The translations under genes were made by a program, and so were the position numbers. The notes under the pieces were generated by a model. It was not told where the DNA came from, ran no database searches, and saw only the letters and a program-made list of their open reading frames with translations. This document shows, piece after piece, positions 7,532 through 15,656 of a stretch of DNA of 35,470 bases; position 1 is the first letter of the stretch, and each line of letters begins with the position of its first letter. The DNA is from a virus, in IMG/VR virus record IMGVR_UViG_3300005511_000517, positions 1 to 35,470 of that record; one strand, 5' to 3'.

Positions 7532-7558
7532 AAAAAAGCCCGCTAGGACGGGCTTTTC
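7532..7558 (-). terminator. terminator for the 7588-7803 gene (bidirectional)
   Basis: AAAAAAGCCCG, loop CTAGGA, CGGGCTTTT. Read on the minus strand, the AGCCCG/CGGGCT stem is followed by six T residues, about 30 bases after the stop of the 71-residue gene. The plus strand also has a T-run, so it can work in both directions. Confidence 0.85.
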
Positions 7559-7587
7559 GCAACGACACCTGAGCAAGGCAGCAGCAA

Positions 7588-7803
7588 CTAGCGAATGCGC
7601 TTTCTCCTGTCCAGCAAGTTGTCAGTTCCCGACGCTTCAATACGGACTCTAAACAAAGGGCGATTGAAGACCGCTTCTGCAAGTATTCTCCGAACGCCGT
7701 AGAACAACGCAGTCCGCATACCTGCTTGAGTCCCAAACGCCGCTCTGGTGAGCAGCGCAACGGAAAGTCTTTCAGCCGTGATAGTGTCTTTGCGCCTTGT
7801 CAT
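7588..7803 (-). CDS. hypothetical protein, 71 aa
   Basis: A basic 71-residue protein (MTRRKDTITAERLSVALLTR, then AAFGTQAGMRTALFYGVRRI) ending in NLLDRRKRIR. CGGGGT lies about six bases before ATG 7803 and a strong terminator follows the stop, so it is probably real. The high Arg/Lys content and helical middle part suggest nucleic-acid binding, but no domain is recognised. The 290 bases between it and the cold-shock gene hold the terminator and nothing else I can identify. Confidence 0.55.
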   Translation of the reverse strand: MTRRKDTITAERLSVALLTRAAFGTQAGMRTALFYGVRRILAEAVFNRPLFRVRIEASGTDNLLDRRKRIR

Positions 7804-7905
7804 ACCCCGAGACTACTCGCAGTCACAAAAGATCACCACACGATTGGTAAAAAAGGTAAGCATGCAGGTTGCGATTAAGGCGCATACTCGTTACAGGAGA
7901 ACATC

Positions 7906-8094
7906 ATGGAAGCCGATCGGCCAAACCATAACTTGCAATGTTTGGCCAGCGTGGCAGTCGACATCGCGGTCAAACAGTCGCGACTTGCCGCTGTCAAGTT
8001 TCTATTCGACCGTGGCTGCGCGCCTGAAATGATCGCCCACGTTCTTGATTCGCCGGTAGCAAACATCATCCCAGAAAAAGCTCCCGCACTTTAG
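7906..8094 (+). CDS. hypothetical protein, 62 aa
   Basis: ATG 7906 lies behind ACAGGAGAAC, one of the best ribosome binding sites in this part of the window. The product (MEADRPNHNLQCLASVAVDI, then AVKQSRLAAVKFLFDRGCAP) is helical, with an alternating pattern that could be a small helix-turn-helix (RGCAPEMIAHVLDSP), although I cannot confirm a DNA-binding fold. Its stop overlaps by four bases the end of the convergent gene at 8091-8507. It is one of the few plus-strand genes in the left accessory region. Confidence 0.55.
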   Translation: MEADRPNHNLQCLASVAVDIAVKQSRLAAVKFLFDRGCAPEMIAHVLDSPVANIIPEKAPAL

Positions 8095-8507
8095 ACCCTG
8101 AATTTCGGCGGTGGTTTGCCCGCTTTATCACGAATCTGAGCAAGCTTCTTGCGCCGATAATCTCGCCAGGACTTGCGGTACCCGCCTTCAGTATGTCTGC
8201 GCCACTCCCCGACTGCATCACCTAATACCGGCACCCATCTTGGGTTCGGGCCAATACTTGCGAAGTGCAGCGGGTTCGCAATTTCCTCCCGCCAGCGAGC
8301 AATGATCAGGTCAAAGGGAAGCGACAAGTGCGCCCACTGTCCCGCTTTCCACATTGCCTCAACGATTTCAAGAAGATGATTTTCCCGCTTACGCGCCGCC
8401 ACTTCTCGTTCCAAAAAATCCGCATTGAACAAGTCAGTTGGTAAGCCCAAGTTGCGCAACCGCTTCATGTTCTGCATGCGCAAACTACGTCTTTCACCTC
8501 GCTTCAT
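8091..8507 (-). CDS. hypothetical basic protein, 138 aa
   Basis: A strongly basic protein of 138 residues with an Arg-rich start (MKRGERRSLRMQNMKRLRNL), a Trp-rich central part (EAMWKAGQWAHLSLPFDLII) and an Arg/Lys-rich end (SWRDYRRKKLAQIRDKAGKP). AAGGGG precedes ATG 8507. It is divergent from the packaging operon: only 58 bases separate its start from that of the small terminase gene, so both promoters share this gap. Position and charge would fit a regulator or a packaging accessory protein, but nothing in the sequence identifies it. Confidence 0.55.
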   Translation of the reverse strand: MKRGERRSLRMQNMKRLRNLGLPTDLFNADFLEREVAARKRENHLLEIVEAMWKAGQWAHLSLPFDLIIARWREEIANPLHFASIGPNPRWVPVLGDAVGEWRRHTEGGYRKSWRDYRRKKLAQIRDKAGKPPPKFRV

Positions 8508-8523
8508 TTCTTTACCCCTTCAA

Positions 8524-8530
8524 TAAATAG
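8524..8530 (+). promoter_or_regulatory. TAAATAG box 1
   Basis: First of a set of identical heptamers in late-gene gaps; it ends 35 bases before the GTG start of the small terminase gene. A short GGCTC/GAGCC hairpin lies between them. Confidence 0.5.
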
Positions 8531-8565
8531 CTGACGGCTCATTTGCGAGCCATGAGGTTATTTAA

Positions 8566-8967
8566 GTGGACGACAAGAACAAGACAACCAACCAGGTTGC
8601 GGAAGTCAGCGCCGAAACGCTAACCAAGCTTGCTAGCCGCGATGCCGATGTCCGCCAAAGCGGCCTAATCGACATCTTCGAGCAGCACCTTCCCAAAATC
8701 CCCAAGGACTACGTCCTTAAGAACAAAGACCGCAAGTTCGTCGAAGACTCGCTCAACGTCGCGTTCGATCTGGCCGGTGGCATACCGCGCCTGACCAAGT
8801 ACGCGCACGAAAACTACGGTGACTTCATCAAGCTGTGGACACGCATGCTGCCAGAAGCACAAAAGCACGAGTCAGGTCCAGCAGTAGTACAGGTATTCCA
8901 TAACGTGCCGCCGTCACCGCTTGATTTGGGCGACATCGTAGACGCGGATGAACTGGACGATGAATAA
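8566..8967 (+). CDS. putative terminase small subunit
   Basis: A GTG start at 8566 follows GAGG at good spacing. The 133-residue product is mainly helical with an acidic tail (DIVDADELDDE). It contains LTKLASRDADVRQSGLIDIF in the first half and AFDLAGGIPRLTKYAHENYG in the second. The case for a small terminase is its size, helical character and position: it overlaps by eight bases the start of an unmistakable large terminase. Small terminases recognise phage DNA and load it into the large-subunit motor. Sequence conservation in this family is poor, so the call rests mainly on synteny. Confidence 0.65.
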   Translation: MDDKNKTTNQVAEVSAETLTKLASRDADVRQSGLIDIFEQHLPKIPKDYVLKNKDRKFVEDSLNVAFDLAGGIPRLTKYAHENYGDFIKLWTRMLPEAQKHESGPAVVQVFHNVPPSPLDLGDIVDADELDDE

Positions 8968-10399
8968 CAGCGTTCAGACAATCCAGCTTGATTACAAGCC
9001 CCGCCCAGCATTCCTACCCTTCCATCAACGCACGAAGCGCAGTGCAGTAATCGTCGCACATCGACGAGCAGGTAAGACTTACAGCGTCATTCAAGACCTA
9101 ATCGCGCGAGCGTTGAATTTTCAAAAGAAGGACAAGACCGGCAAGCTACTGCCAAAGCCAAAGTTTGCGTACCTGTGCCCATACAAAGGACAGGCTAAAC
9201 AGGTCGCTTGGCAGTACTTAATCGACTTCACGAAGGCAATACCAGGCGTAAAGAAGAACGAAACCGAACTGTGGATTGAAATTCCAACCGTAGCCAGCGA
9301 CACAGCCCGAATCTTCCTGGCCGGCGCCGACAATCCCGACAACTTACGTGGCCTGTATTTCGATGGCGTCGTGCTCGACGAATACGGCGACATGAAGCCA
9401 GAGGTCTACAGCACGGTTATTCGTCCTGCGCTATCCGACCGCAAGGGTTGGGTCGTATTCATGGGAACACCTAAAGGCAAGAACGACTTCTACAAGCGCT
9501 GGCAGAAAGCGCAGCAGGAACCCAACAAGTATTTCTCGCTTCGACTCATGGCAAGCGAAAGCGGAATCCTGGACGCTAAAGAAGTTGAAGACATGCGCTC
9601 CGAAATGGAACCGGAGGAAGTCGAACAGGAGCTTGAATGTTCGTTCGATGCGGCATTTCGTGGTTCGTTCTACGGCAAGCAGATCGCGACAGCAACTAGT
9701 CAGGGCAAGTTCCAAACAGTCGAATACGACCCGTTGGAGAAAGTCAGTCTTGCCATGGACTTAGGCCATAGCGATGCGGCCGTAATTTGGTACTGGCAAG
9801 TAGTCGATGGCGAAGTGCGGTTCATCGACTATTGGGAGCAAAGCGGATTCGATGCGGAAGAAGTCTGCGACATGCTGGCCTTAAAGCCATACGAGTACGA
9901 AACAGTCTGGCTTCCCCACGACGCCATGCACCGCACGTTTGCATCTAAGAAGTCCGTCATGGATACATTTTTGGAGCACGACCTACCTGCTCGCAGGGTG
10001 CCTAATCCAGACCAGGGTAACCGAATCATGCACGGCATTGACGCAGTTCGGAAGTTCCTTCGCTTGTGGCCGTTCATCCTTGATAAAGACCGCTGCTATC
10101 GCGGTATCGAGGCACTGAAGAACTACAGTCGCAAATTCAATCGAGCATCTGGAACCTACGGCAGCGAAGCTGATCACAACGAATGGTCGCACGGCGCGGA
10201 TGCATTCCGTTATGCGGTGCTTTCGATAAAAGATGAAGACCTGGGCCGATCTACTGAACGCGCAAATAGGCGCCGTACCCTCCAGATTACAAAACGCGGT
10301 CAGGTAAATACAAGTCGAATGACTTTGGATGAAGCATTTGCAGCACGCGACCGCGAGCTATCTATGCATAGACAACACCTTGGTCGAGCGTGGGACTAA
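8960..10399 (+). CDS. terminase large subunit
   Basis: The motor and nuclease that packages DNA into the prohead. I place the start at ATG 8960 (479 residues); ATG 8948 in the same frame is possible but lacks a ribosome binding site. Walker A is HRRAGKT (residues 34-40) and Walker B is VVLDEY (137-142), which define the ATPase domain. The C-terminal RNase H-like nuclease shows AMDLGHSD (Asp about 267), WLPHDAMH (Asp about 321) and SHGADAFRY (Asp about 414), giving the three expected acidic residues. The length is close to that of P22-like large terminases (about 500). It overlaps the small terminase gene and is followed 42 bases later by the portal gene. Confidence 0.95.
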   Translation: MNNSVQTIQLDYKPRPAFLPFHQRTKRSAVIVAHRRAGKTYSVIQDLIARALNFQKKDKTGKLLPKPKFAYLCPYKGQAKQVAWQYLIDFTKAIPGVKKNETELWIEIPTVASDTARIFLAGADNPDNLRGLYFDGVVLDEYGDMKPEVYSTVIRPALSDRKGWVVFMGTPKGKNDFYKRWQKAQQEPNKYFSLRLMASESGILDAKEVEDMRSEMEPEEVEQELECSFDAAFRGSFYGKQIATATSQGKFQTVEYDPLEKVSLAMDLGHSDAAVIWYWQVVDGEVRFIDYWEQSGFDAEEVCDMLALKPYEYETVWLPHDAMHRTFASKKSVMDTFLEHDLPARRVPNPDQGNRIMHGIDAVRKFLRLWPFILDKDRCYRGIEALKNYSRKFNRASGTYGSEADHNEWSHGADAFRYAVLSIKDEDLGRSTERANRRRTLQITKRGQVNTSRMTLDEAFAARDRELSMHRQHLGRAWD

Positions 10400-10403
10400 A
10401 CAG
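10397..10403 (+). promoter_or_regulatory. variant box TAAACAG before portal
   Basis: One mismatch to TAAATAG; it overlaps the terminase stop codon and ends 38 bases before the portal start. Confidence 0.35.
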
Positions 10404-10441
10404 ATCAATCAAGTGCGCCACTAGAAGCGTACAGAGAAAAA

Positions 10442-12529
10442 ATGACCGACATCTATAACGAAGGGATGGAATGCGGAGTCAGCGAAGACGCCTTTGTGCA
10501 AGACCCTGTACTTTCGCAATACCAAACAGAAAGCGAACAAGAGAAGTGGCAAAAGGAGCTTGAAGCCTGCCGCAAGGAACGGAAGAAATGGAACGAGACA
10601 GCGGCACGCGCCGTAACACGTTATCGAGCCGAAGCAGGCGCGCAGTACAGCGGCGGCCAGTTCTACAACATCTACTTCCTTAATACCGATACCAAGCTAT
10701 CGGCCCTGTATGCCCGCACTCCAAAGCCAGACATCAAACGCCGATTCGATGACAGCCAAGACGATGTGGCCCGGGTGGCGGCGCTGCTGTTGCAACGTAA
10801 CCTCTCCTATGAGTTAGATACTGGTGGCTTCGATGTCACGTTCAAGCAGGTACTTTTCGATCACGTAGTTGCGGGCCTGGGTCTTAGCTGGCTGCGTTTG
10901 GAACAGGAAGAACAGGAACAACCTGCTGTCATCGACCACATTACCAGCGCAGCAATGCCGCAAACACCTGTAATCATGAGCCAGGAGGCATGCACGGATT
11001 ATGTGGCCTGGGATGACTTCTATTGGAGCCCCTGCAAGGTCTGGACTTTGTGCAGTTGGGTCGCTCGTCGCATCCCAATGACGCGTGATGCGATCAAACG
11101 CCGCTTTGGTCACACCATTCCGCCTGAACTGCTTGGCGGCATTGGCTATACGACTAAGCCAGATGCCCAGGATGCCAGCAAGGCCAAATTAGCGCCAAAG
11201 AACCAGACGGAACCAACGGCAGATGTGTACGAAATCTGGGACAAGGAACGCCAACTCGTGTTCTGGGTAACTGACAGCGTTGATGTTCCACTTGATGTGC
11301 AGCAGGACACCATGGGTTTTGATGGCTTCTTCCCTACCCCATTGCCGCCACTTGGCCGCTTTGATACAGCAAACACGATTCCCGTTTGCGACTACCAGCT
11401 TGTACGCGGCAAATACGACGAATTGGATGAACTGAACCAGCGATGCACTCAATTAAGCAAGGCGTTGGCCGTTCGCTTTGCCTATGATGCGTCATGCTCA
11501 GAATTGCGCGACATGTACACGACAGTTGGTGAAAACCAGGGCATCGCAGTTAAGAACTGGGCTTCATTTATGGGCGACCGTGGCGGGCTACAGGGTGCTA
11601 TCCAATTTGCGCCGCTTGAACCAATTGCGAACTCGTTCAACGTGGCATCAGCGCAGCTCGAACGTATTAAGAACCAGATTTACGAAGTTGAAGGCATCAG
11701 CGACATCATGCGCGGCCAGGCTATGCCATACGAAACTGCAACCGCGACCACTGCAAAAAGCCAACAAGCCTTTGGTCGTTTCGCGTCGCGCCAGCAAGAT
11801 GTCGCTGAGTACGTAGAAGCATTGCTGCGACTTAAAGCACACGTTATCTGCAAATTCTACGAGCCCGACTTGATCTCAAAGCGAGCGATGCCGCTGAATC
11901 CCGCCGATCAGGCGTTCATCGGGCCAGCGCTTCAACTGCTCAAAGACGATCAAATGACCCAATTCCGCTTAAGCGTAAGCGTGGACAGTCTGCAACTGCC
12001 GAACTGGAACACTGAAAAGGCGGAGCGTAGCGAAGCGATCCAAGCAATCACGAAGATGATGAGCGTGATTATGCCGGCAGTGCAACAGACACCCGAAATC
12101 GCGCCGCTTGGCCTTGAACTTATCAAGTGGGGTGTGAGCGGCTTTAAGGGCGCGCAGGCAATCGAAGGCGTTATCGACAACGGCTTACAGCAACTCTTGC
12201 AGGCATCGCAGCAAAGTCAGGGCGGGCAAAAGCAGCCAAGCGCGGAAGAAGCCAAGGCACAAGCGGTCATGCAGAAGGCCCAGCTTGACTATCAGGCAGT
12301 GCAAATGCAAGAGAACACCAAGCTTCAAATCGCACAGCTCCAGGCACAAATCAAGCAGCAGCAGCTCGCAATCGCCCAAATGCAGACCGAACGCGATAAC
12401 GCTTTCGAGGAACGCCAGCTATTAATGCGCCAAGGCGAGCTGGCCGCAGACATTGCGCACCAACAGGCAACGCATGTTCATAGCGCCACCATCGACTTGT
12501 TGAACAATCGCCAGAATGGAGGTCAATAA
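10442..12529 (+). CDS. portal protein
   Basis: A 695-residue protein, close to the roughly 725 residues of the P22 portal. It starts directly after an A-rich GAGAAAAA sequence. An N-terminal charged helical segment leads to YNIYFLNTDTKLSALYARTP and KPDIKRRFDD, typical of podovirus portals. The central part includes VYEIWDKERQLVFWVTD and the wing/stem-like YEVEGISDIMRGQ. The C-terminus (about residues 590-695) is Gln/Ala-rich and coiled-coil-like (MQKAQLDYQAVQMQ, LQIAQLQAQIKQQQLAIAQ), matching the helical barrel that extends inside the capsid in P22-type portals. The portal forms the dodecameric ring through which DNA enters and leaves. Its stop overlaps the next start (TAATG). Confidence 0.9.
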   Translation: MTDIYNEGMECGVSEDAFVQDPVLSQYQTESEQEKWQKELEACRKERKKWNETAARAVTRYRAEAGAQYSGGQFYNIYFLNTDTKLSALYARTPKPDIKRRFDDSQDDVARVAALLLQRNLSYELDTGGFDVTFKQVLFDHVVAGLGLSWLRLEQEEQEQPAVIDHITSAAMPQTPVIMSQEACTDYVAWDDFYWSPCKVWTLCSWVARRIPMTRDAIKRRFGHTIPPELLGGIGYTTKPDAQDASKAKLAPKNQTEPTADVYEIWDKERQLVFWVTDSVDVPLDVQQDTMGFDGFFPTPLPPLGRFDTANTIPVCDYQLVRGKYDELDELNQRCTQLSKALAVRFAYDASCSELRDMYTTVGENQGIAVKNWASFMGDRGGLQGAIQFAPLEPIANSFNVASAQLERIKNQIYEVEGISDIMRGQAMPYETATATTAKSQQAFGRFASRQQDVAEYVEALLRLKAHVICKFYEPDLISKRAMPLNPADQAFIGPALQLLKDDQMTQFRLSVSVDSLQLPNWNTEKAERSEAIQAITKMMSVIMPAVQQTPEIAPLGLELIKWGVSGFKGAQAIEGVIDNGLQQLLQASQQSQGGQKQPSAEEAKAQAVMQKAQLDYQAVQMQENTKLQIAQLQAQIKQQQLAIAQMQTERDNAFEERQLLMRQGELAADIAHQQATHVHSATIDLLNNRQNGGQ

Positions 12530-12894
12530 TGCCGACCTACATAGCGCATTGCACCACTTGTGGAACTGACCACGATTACATTCGCAGCATCGCCACTCGC
12601 AATGACACGCCTATCTGCTGCGATGTTCCGACGATCAAGGGCTTGACCGCACCGGCCATTAGCGCGATGACTTTTACCGGTCATAAGGGTTTTCACATGC
12701 CTGACGGGAGGAACGGGAAAGGAACCTGGATTGAATCGGGCCAGGATTACAAGAAGTACCTACGCGAGAACAATAAGATTCCCGCCAGTGAAGCAGCAGC
12801 CGAAGCACAGATTCAAAAGAAGAACGCCGAAGCAGCCAACAACAAAAAGCGAAGAGAGGCCGTTATCAAGGCCGTCGAGACGCTAAGTAAATAG
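12529..12894 (+). CDS. FmdB-like zinc-ribbon protein
   Basis: A 121-residue protein whose first 35 residues (MPTYIAHCTTCGTDHDYIRS and TPICC) resemble the FmdB-type zinc ribbon, with CTTC as the first cysteine pair and an adjacent CC as the second; that second pair is atypical, since CxxC is expected. A short linker contains FTGHKGFHMPDGRNGKGTW, and the C-terminal 45 residues form a charged helix (EAQIQKKNAEAANNKKRREA). Such proteins often sit between the portal and scaffold genes of short-tailed phages, but their role is unknown. The start overlaps the portal stop and GGAGG precedes it, indicating coupled translation. Confidence 0.75.
   Translation: MPTYIAHCTTCGTDHDYIRSIATRNDTPICCDVPTIKGLTAPAISAMTFTGHKGFHMPDGRNGKGTWIESGQDYKKYLRENNKIPASEAAAEAQIQKKNAEAANNKKRREAVIKAVETLSK
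12888..12894 (+). promoter_or_regulatory. TAAATAG box 2
   Basis: Overlaps the last codons of the zinc-ribbon gene (its TAG is the stop codon) and ends 27 bases before the scaffold-gene start. Confidence 0.45.
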
Positions 12895-12921
12895 ACCACA
12901 TAACAAGAAGAGGTTGACACC

Positions 12922-13974
12922 ATGGACGATTCCATTAACAACAGCCCTGAGCTGGAAACCGGAGCCACGACCAACGTTGCCGAAGTCGCAGAGCAGAACG
13001 TGCCTGCAACTGAAACCGTTGAATCATCGGAACCAAAGAACTTACGAGACGCAGTTCTAAAAGCATTTGAGAAAACAACCGGTGACCAAGAGCCAACAAA
13101 GCCATTGCCACTAGCTGCGGAAGCAGAAGATGTCAAACCCGCAAAGGAAATCGACGCCATCACGGGCCGTGAACTTGAACCGATCCGCGCACCTGCTAGC
13201 ATGACGCCTTTGCTTCGTGAGAAATGGGGCGGCGTTCCACGCGACATGCAGAAGTACTGGGTAGACCGCGAGCGAGACATCCAAGTGCGTTTGCAGGAAA
13301 CTGCGGACGAACGTAAGCTGGCAAAGCAATTTAACGAGGTCGCTGCGCCGTACGAGGCCATGTTTCGCCAGCACGGAACTAACGCGGTCGCGCATACGAA
13401 GGAACTGCTTAACCTGGATTACCAGCTCCGCACTGGATCACCGGCACAGAAAGCGCAGATCATTCACAGCCTGATTACGCATTTCCAACCTGACGTACAG
13501 ACGTTGACTCAATTAGCAGCCGGCCAACCGCTTCAGCAAACACAACACCAGCAAGCGCCAGATGTTCAAGAGCTGGTTCGTCAAGAGCTTGAAGCTCGTG
13601 AATCGCAACGCCATGAAGCGGAGATTGGCCGCGAGTTACAGGCATTTGCGGCCGACCCGAAGAATGAATTTTTGGAAGACCTGCGACCGACCATGCAGAA
13701 GGCCATTGAAGCTGGCTTCGTAACCGGCCACAGCATCACGGAACTATTCCGAAATGCATACGACTTCGCGGCCAAACAGCATCCCGAAGTATCGCAAGTA
13801 CTTGCAAGTCGCGCTGCCCGAGTGTCGGTTAAACCGACAGGTCAGGCCACCAAGCCCGTACAAAGCGTAAAGCCTTCGCTTGCTAGTGGTGGTCGCGGCG
13901 GGCAAAGCCAACCGCGACCAAAAAGTTTGCGTGAAGCAGTCGAGCTTTCTTGGAACAAGCATACCGGTAACTAG
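12922..13974 (+). CDS. putative scaffolding / head-assembly protein
   Basis: A 350-residue, charged, Gln/Glu/Ala-rich and largely helical protein placed between the portal and the coat gene, as expected of a scaffold. The N-terminus is disordered and acidic; the middle (about 90-300) is helical with coiled-coil potential (WVDRERDIQVRLQETADERK, LVRQELEARESQRHEAEI); the C-terminus is basic and Gly/Lys-rich, as in scaffolds that bind coat protein through a basic tail. The two ends carry a related 17-residue motif: KNLRDAVLKAFEKTTGD (39-55) and KSLREAVELSWNKHTGN (334-350). AGAGGTTGACACC precedes ATG 12922. Alternative: a minor head protein. Confidence 0.75.
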   Translation: MDDSINNSPELETGATTNVAEVAEQNVPATETVESSEPKNLRDAVLKAFEKTTGDQEPTKPLPLAAEAEDVKPAKEIDAITGRELEPIRAPASMTPLLREKWGGVPRDMQKYWVDRERDIQVRLQETADERKLAKQFNEVAAPYEAMFRQHGTNAVAHTKELLNLDYQLRTGSPAQKAQIIHSLITHFQPDVQTLTQLAAGQPLQQTQHQQAPDVQELVRQELEARESQRHEAEIGRELQAFAADPKNEFLEDLRPTMQKAIEAGFVTGHSITELFRNAYDFAAKQHPEVSQVLASRAARVSVKPTGQATKPVQSVKPSLASGGRGGQSQPRPKSLREAVELSWNKHTGN

Positions 13975-13993
13975 GCCGTAGGAGCCAGGTAAC

Positions 13994-14018
13994 GCGTCGG
14001 CCGAAGGTCGGCTGACGC
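13994..14018. terminator. strong hairpin between scaffold gene and cargo genes
   Basis: GCGTCGGCCGA (13994-14004), loop AGG, then TCGGCTGACGC: an 11-bp stem with one G-T pair. No clear T-run follows on the plus strand, so termination is likely but not certain. It marks the left edge of the inserted minus-strand gene pair. Confidence 0.5.
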
Positions 14019-14048
14019 CCCGTTGCTGACGGCCAGCATTCCCAATTT

Positions 14049-14678
14049 TTAACCTGTCTTTTTGCGGTAAAGGTGAAGTCGCGTAGCCAGTATTCTGCAA
14101 TACATTGAAGCCGCATTCTCCAGTTTCCCATCTTTCCGAAGGAGACGGGCGGCCATCAGCTTCTGGTCTGTGTCGTCTTCAATATTATTGCTCCAATATG
14201 TATCGCCGATTGCATCAAGCCCTGTCAGGCATACATCAATGGCACTTTCAAATTTTCGTTGAGCAATCGCGGATTCGCCATCCTTTAACTGCTTGCTGAC
14301 TTCCTCAACGTCAGGAGAATGCCCCGGAACTATTCCCTCGCCATTTTCTCGCAGCCGAGAGGAAACAACCCATGCGGTAACCTCCCGGTCACTCTTCTTC
14401 ATGGTGATGAACGAGACTTTTGTAAATCCTTTGTAGGAAAACTTTGCAAACAGAGTATCTCCGGGAAGGACAAACCAGCCAGCCATCTTGCAACTTACGT
14501 CCGGTGCCGAGTAAAACTGCAAGCGCCCATTGCCCACGATATCGCGACCGGAGCCAAAATCTGGAACCACGTTTGCAATATTTTCGCCAGCCTTATCCAG
14601 CTTGTCACAATCGACACCAGCAAACGCTCTGACGGGTAGCAGAACTAATGCGAAAAGTAAAACCTGAATTCTGTTCAT
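14049..14678 (-). CDS. secreted/periplasmic protein, probable prophage cargo
   Basis: A 209-residue protein with a clear Sec signal peptide: MNR, hydrophobic IQVLLFALVLLPVRAFA, and a probable AFA/G cleavage site near residue 20. The mature part has three cysteines in its first two-thirds (CDKLD, DVSCKMAG, IDVCLTGL) and another near the end, so disulphides are possible. The C-terminal half is helical and TPR-like (GESAIAQRKFESAIDVCLTG, then LRKDGKLENAASMYCRILAT), a pattern of tandem helix pairs. It lies on the minus strand inside the plus-strand head module, with a membrane-protein gene upstream, so it looks like a lysogenic-conversion gene expressed from the prophage. No function is recognised. 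Confidence 0.75.
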   Translation of the reverse strand: MNRIQVLLFALVLLPVRAFAGVDCDKLDKAGENIANVVPDFGSGRDIVGNGRLQFYSAPDVSCKMAGWFVLPGDTLFAKFSYKGFTKVSFITMKKSDREVTAWVVSSRLRENGEGIVPGHSPDVEEVSKQLKDGESAIAQRKFESAIDVCLTGLDAIGDTYWSNNIEDDTDQKLMAARLLRKDGKLENAASMYCRILATRLHLYRKKTG

Positions 14679-14701
14679 ACTGATTTAATTAGTGGACTTG
14701 G

Positions 14702-14764
14702 GCGTCCGCATTTGGCCGGATACTGCCGGCCTCCAAGATGCCGACACCGCCCCTTCGCGGACGC
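14702..14764. repeat. nested inverted repeats between the two cargo genes
   Basis: GCGTCCGC (14702-14709) pairs with GCGGACGC (14757-14764), and inside lies GGCCGG, a six-base loop, CCGGCC (14714-14731). The gap between the stop of the membrane gene and the start of the secreted-protein gene is 131 bases and consists mostly of this structure. It could be an intercistronic stabiliser, a terminator or an insertion scar. Confidence 0.55.
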
Positions 14765-14809
14765 TGACGCTTTCACAAAGCAGCCGATCAACGCCCAGCT
14801 TGAGTTGGG

Positions 14810-15424
14810 TTAGGCGTGGGCTCGTTCCCCCTTGAGTGCTTCATACCCCTTTCCCTCAACGATCTCACCATCTGCCGGAATCCCGCGCTTCCAGTCATTC
14901 TTCGTAAAAGCCGGAGCGCATAGTTCTGGCTCAAAGACTGTTCCGGCACAGTTGATATCAATTACGTATCCGGCATCTTTGTGTCGAAGAACTTCGAACT
15001 CCGTGCATGGAAATTGCCGCAGTTGATTTAATTCTGGATCATCTGAGATAGGTTCAAAGTCATACAGATACTGTCCGCTGAGGAATAGAACCCTCCCATC
15101 TAGGAGCTCGATGAAGTAATGCAAACCTTCATCTTCGAATTCAGCTACGCCGAACGCGCGCACCGCCTGGAATTGTTGCCGCACAAGACGGCCTTGCCCC
15201 TCCAGTTCGGAAATCTGTTCTGCCAGTGTCTTGCGACTCAAATTTGGCCTGAAGCCGCTTCCGTTAAATATAAATAACGAGACAAACAACGCGCTAAGCA
15301 TCACAACAGCGGGCGCAAACTTGACCCACCAAGGCCAATGCCCATTATCAAAGTGCGAACTTACCATAGCCACTGTGCCGAGCATCGAACCAAATACGAA
15401 TAACGCTGCAAAGACAACTCTCAT
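14810..15424 (-). CDS. two-pass inner-membrane protein, probable prophage cargo
   Basis: I start it at ATG 15424, where GGTAGG lies about five bases upstream; GTG 15430 would add two residues. Two transmembrane helices fall within the first 60 residues (VVFAALFVFGSMLGTVAMVS, then WVKFAPAVVMLSALFVSLFI). These are followed by a short coil (AEQISELEGQGRLVRQQFQA) and a soluble beta-containing domain with YFIELLDGRVLFLSGQYLYD and YVIDINCAGTVFEP. No family is recognised. It is on the minus strand with the secreted-protein gene downstream; together they interrupt the head operon between the scaffold and coat genes. A role in changing the lysogen's envelope or excluding other phages is possible but is an inference. 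Confidence 0.7.
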   Translation of the reverse strand: MRVVFAALFVFGSMLGTVAMVSSHFDNGHWPWWVKFAPAVVMLSALFVSLFIFNGSGFRPNLSRKTLAEQISELEGQGRLVRQQFQAVRAFGVAEFEDEGLHYFIELLDGRVLFLSGQYLYDFEPISDDPELNQLRQFPCTEFEVLRHKDAGYVIDINCAGTVFEPELCAPAFTKNDWKRGIPADGEIVEGKGYEALKGERAHA

Positions 15425-15561
15425 AGCCACCTACCGAATGCAAATCCCATACTCCCTCCACCCCACAATTGCTGACCAGGCAGGTTCTTTGTCAGTCGGC
15501 TTCTGGCCGGTCGCTGATCAAGTCACCATTACCGACTTAAACCATACCGCCGTTACTCGGA

Positions 15562-15603
15562 TTGCAACGATACTATCTAAATGTCGATAATGCAACTAGA
15601 TAG
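15562..15603 (+). promoter_or_regulatory. possible promoter with overlapping inverted repeat
   Basis: TTGCAA (15562-15567) and GATAAT (15586-15591) are separated by 18 bases, a fair sigma70 pair. CTATCTA (15573-15579) and TAGATAG (15597-15603) form an inverted repeat spanning the -10 element and could be an operator. The site would restart late transcription after the minus-strand insertion. Confidence 0.3.
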
Positions 15604-15615
15604 CTTCGGCCTTGC

Positions 15616-15622
15616 TAAATAG
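15616..15622 (+). promoter_or_regulatory. TAAATAG box 3
   Basis: Lies between the putative operator and the 15657 gene, ending 34 bases before its start. Confidence 0.5.
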
Positions 15623-15656
15623 GTGCACATACATCCGCGACAGGAGAACAGTACAA

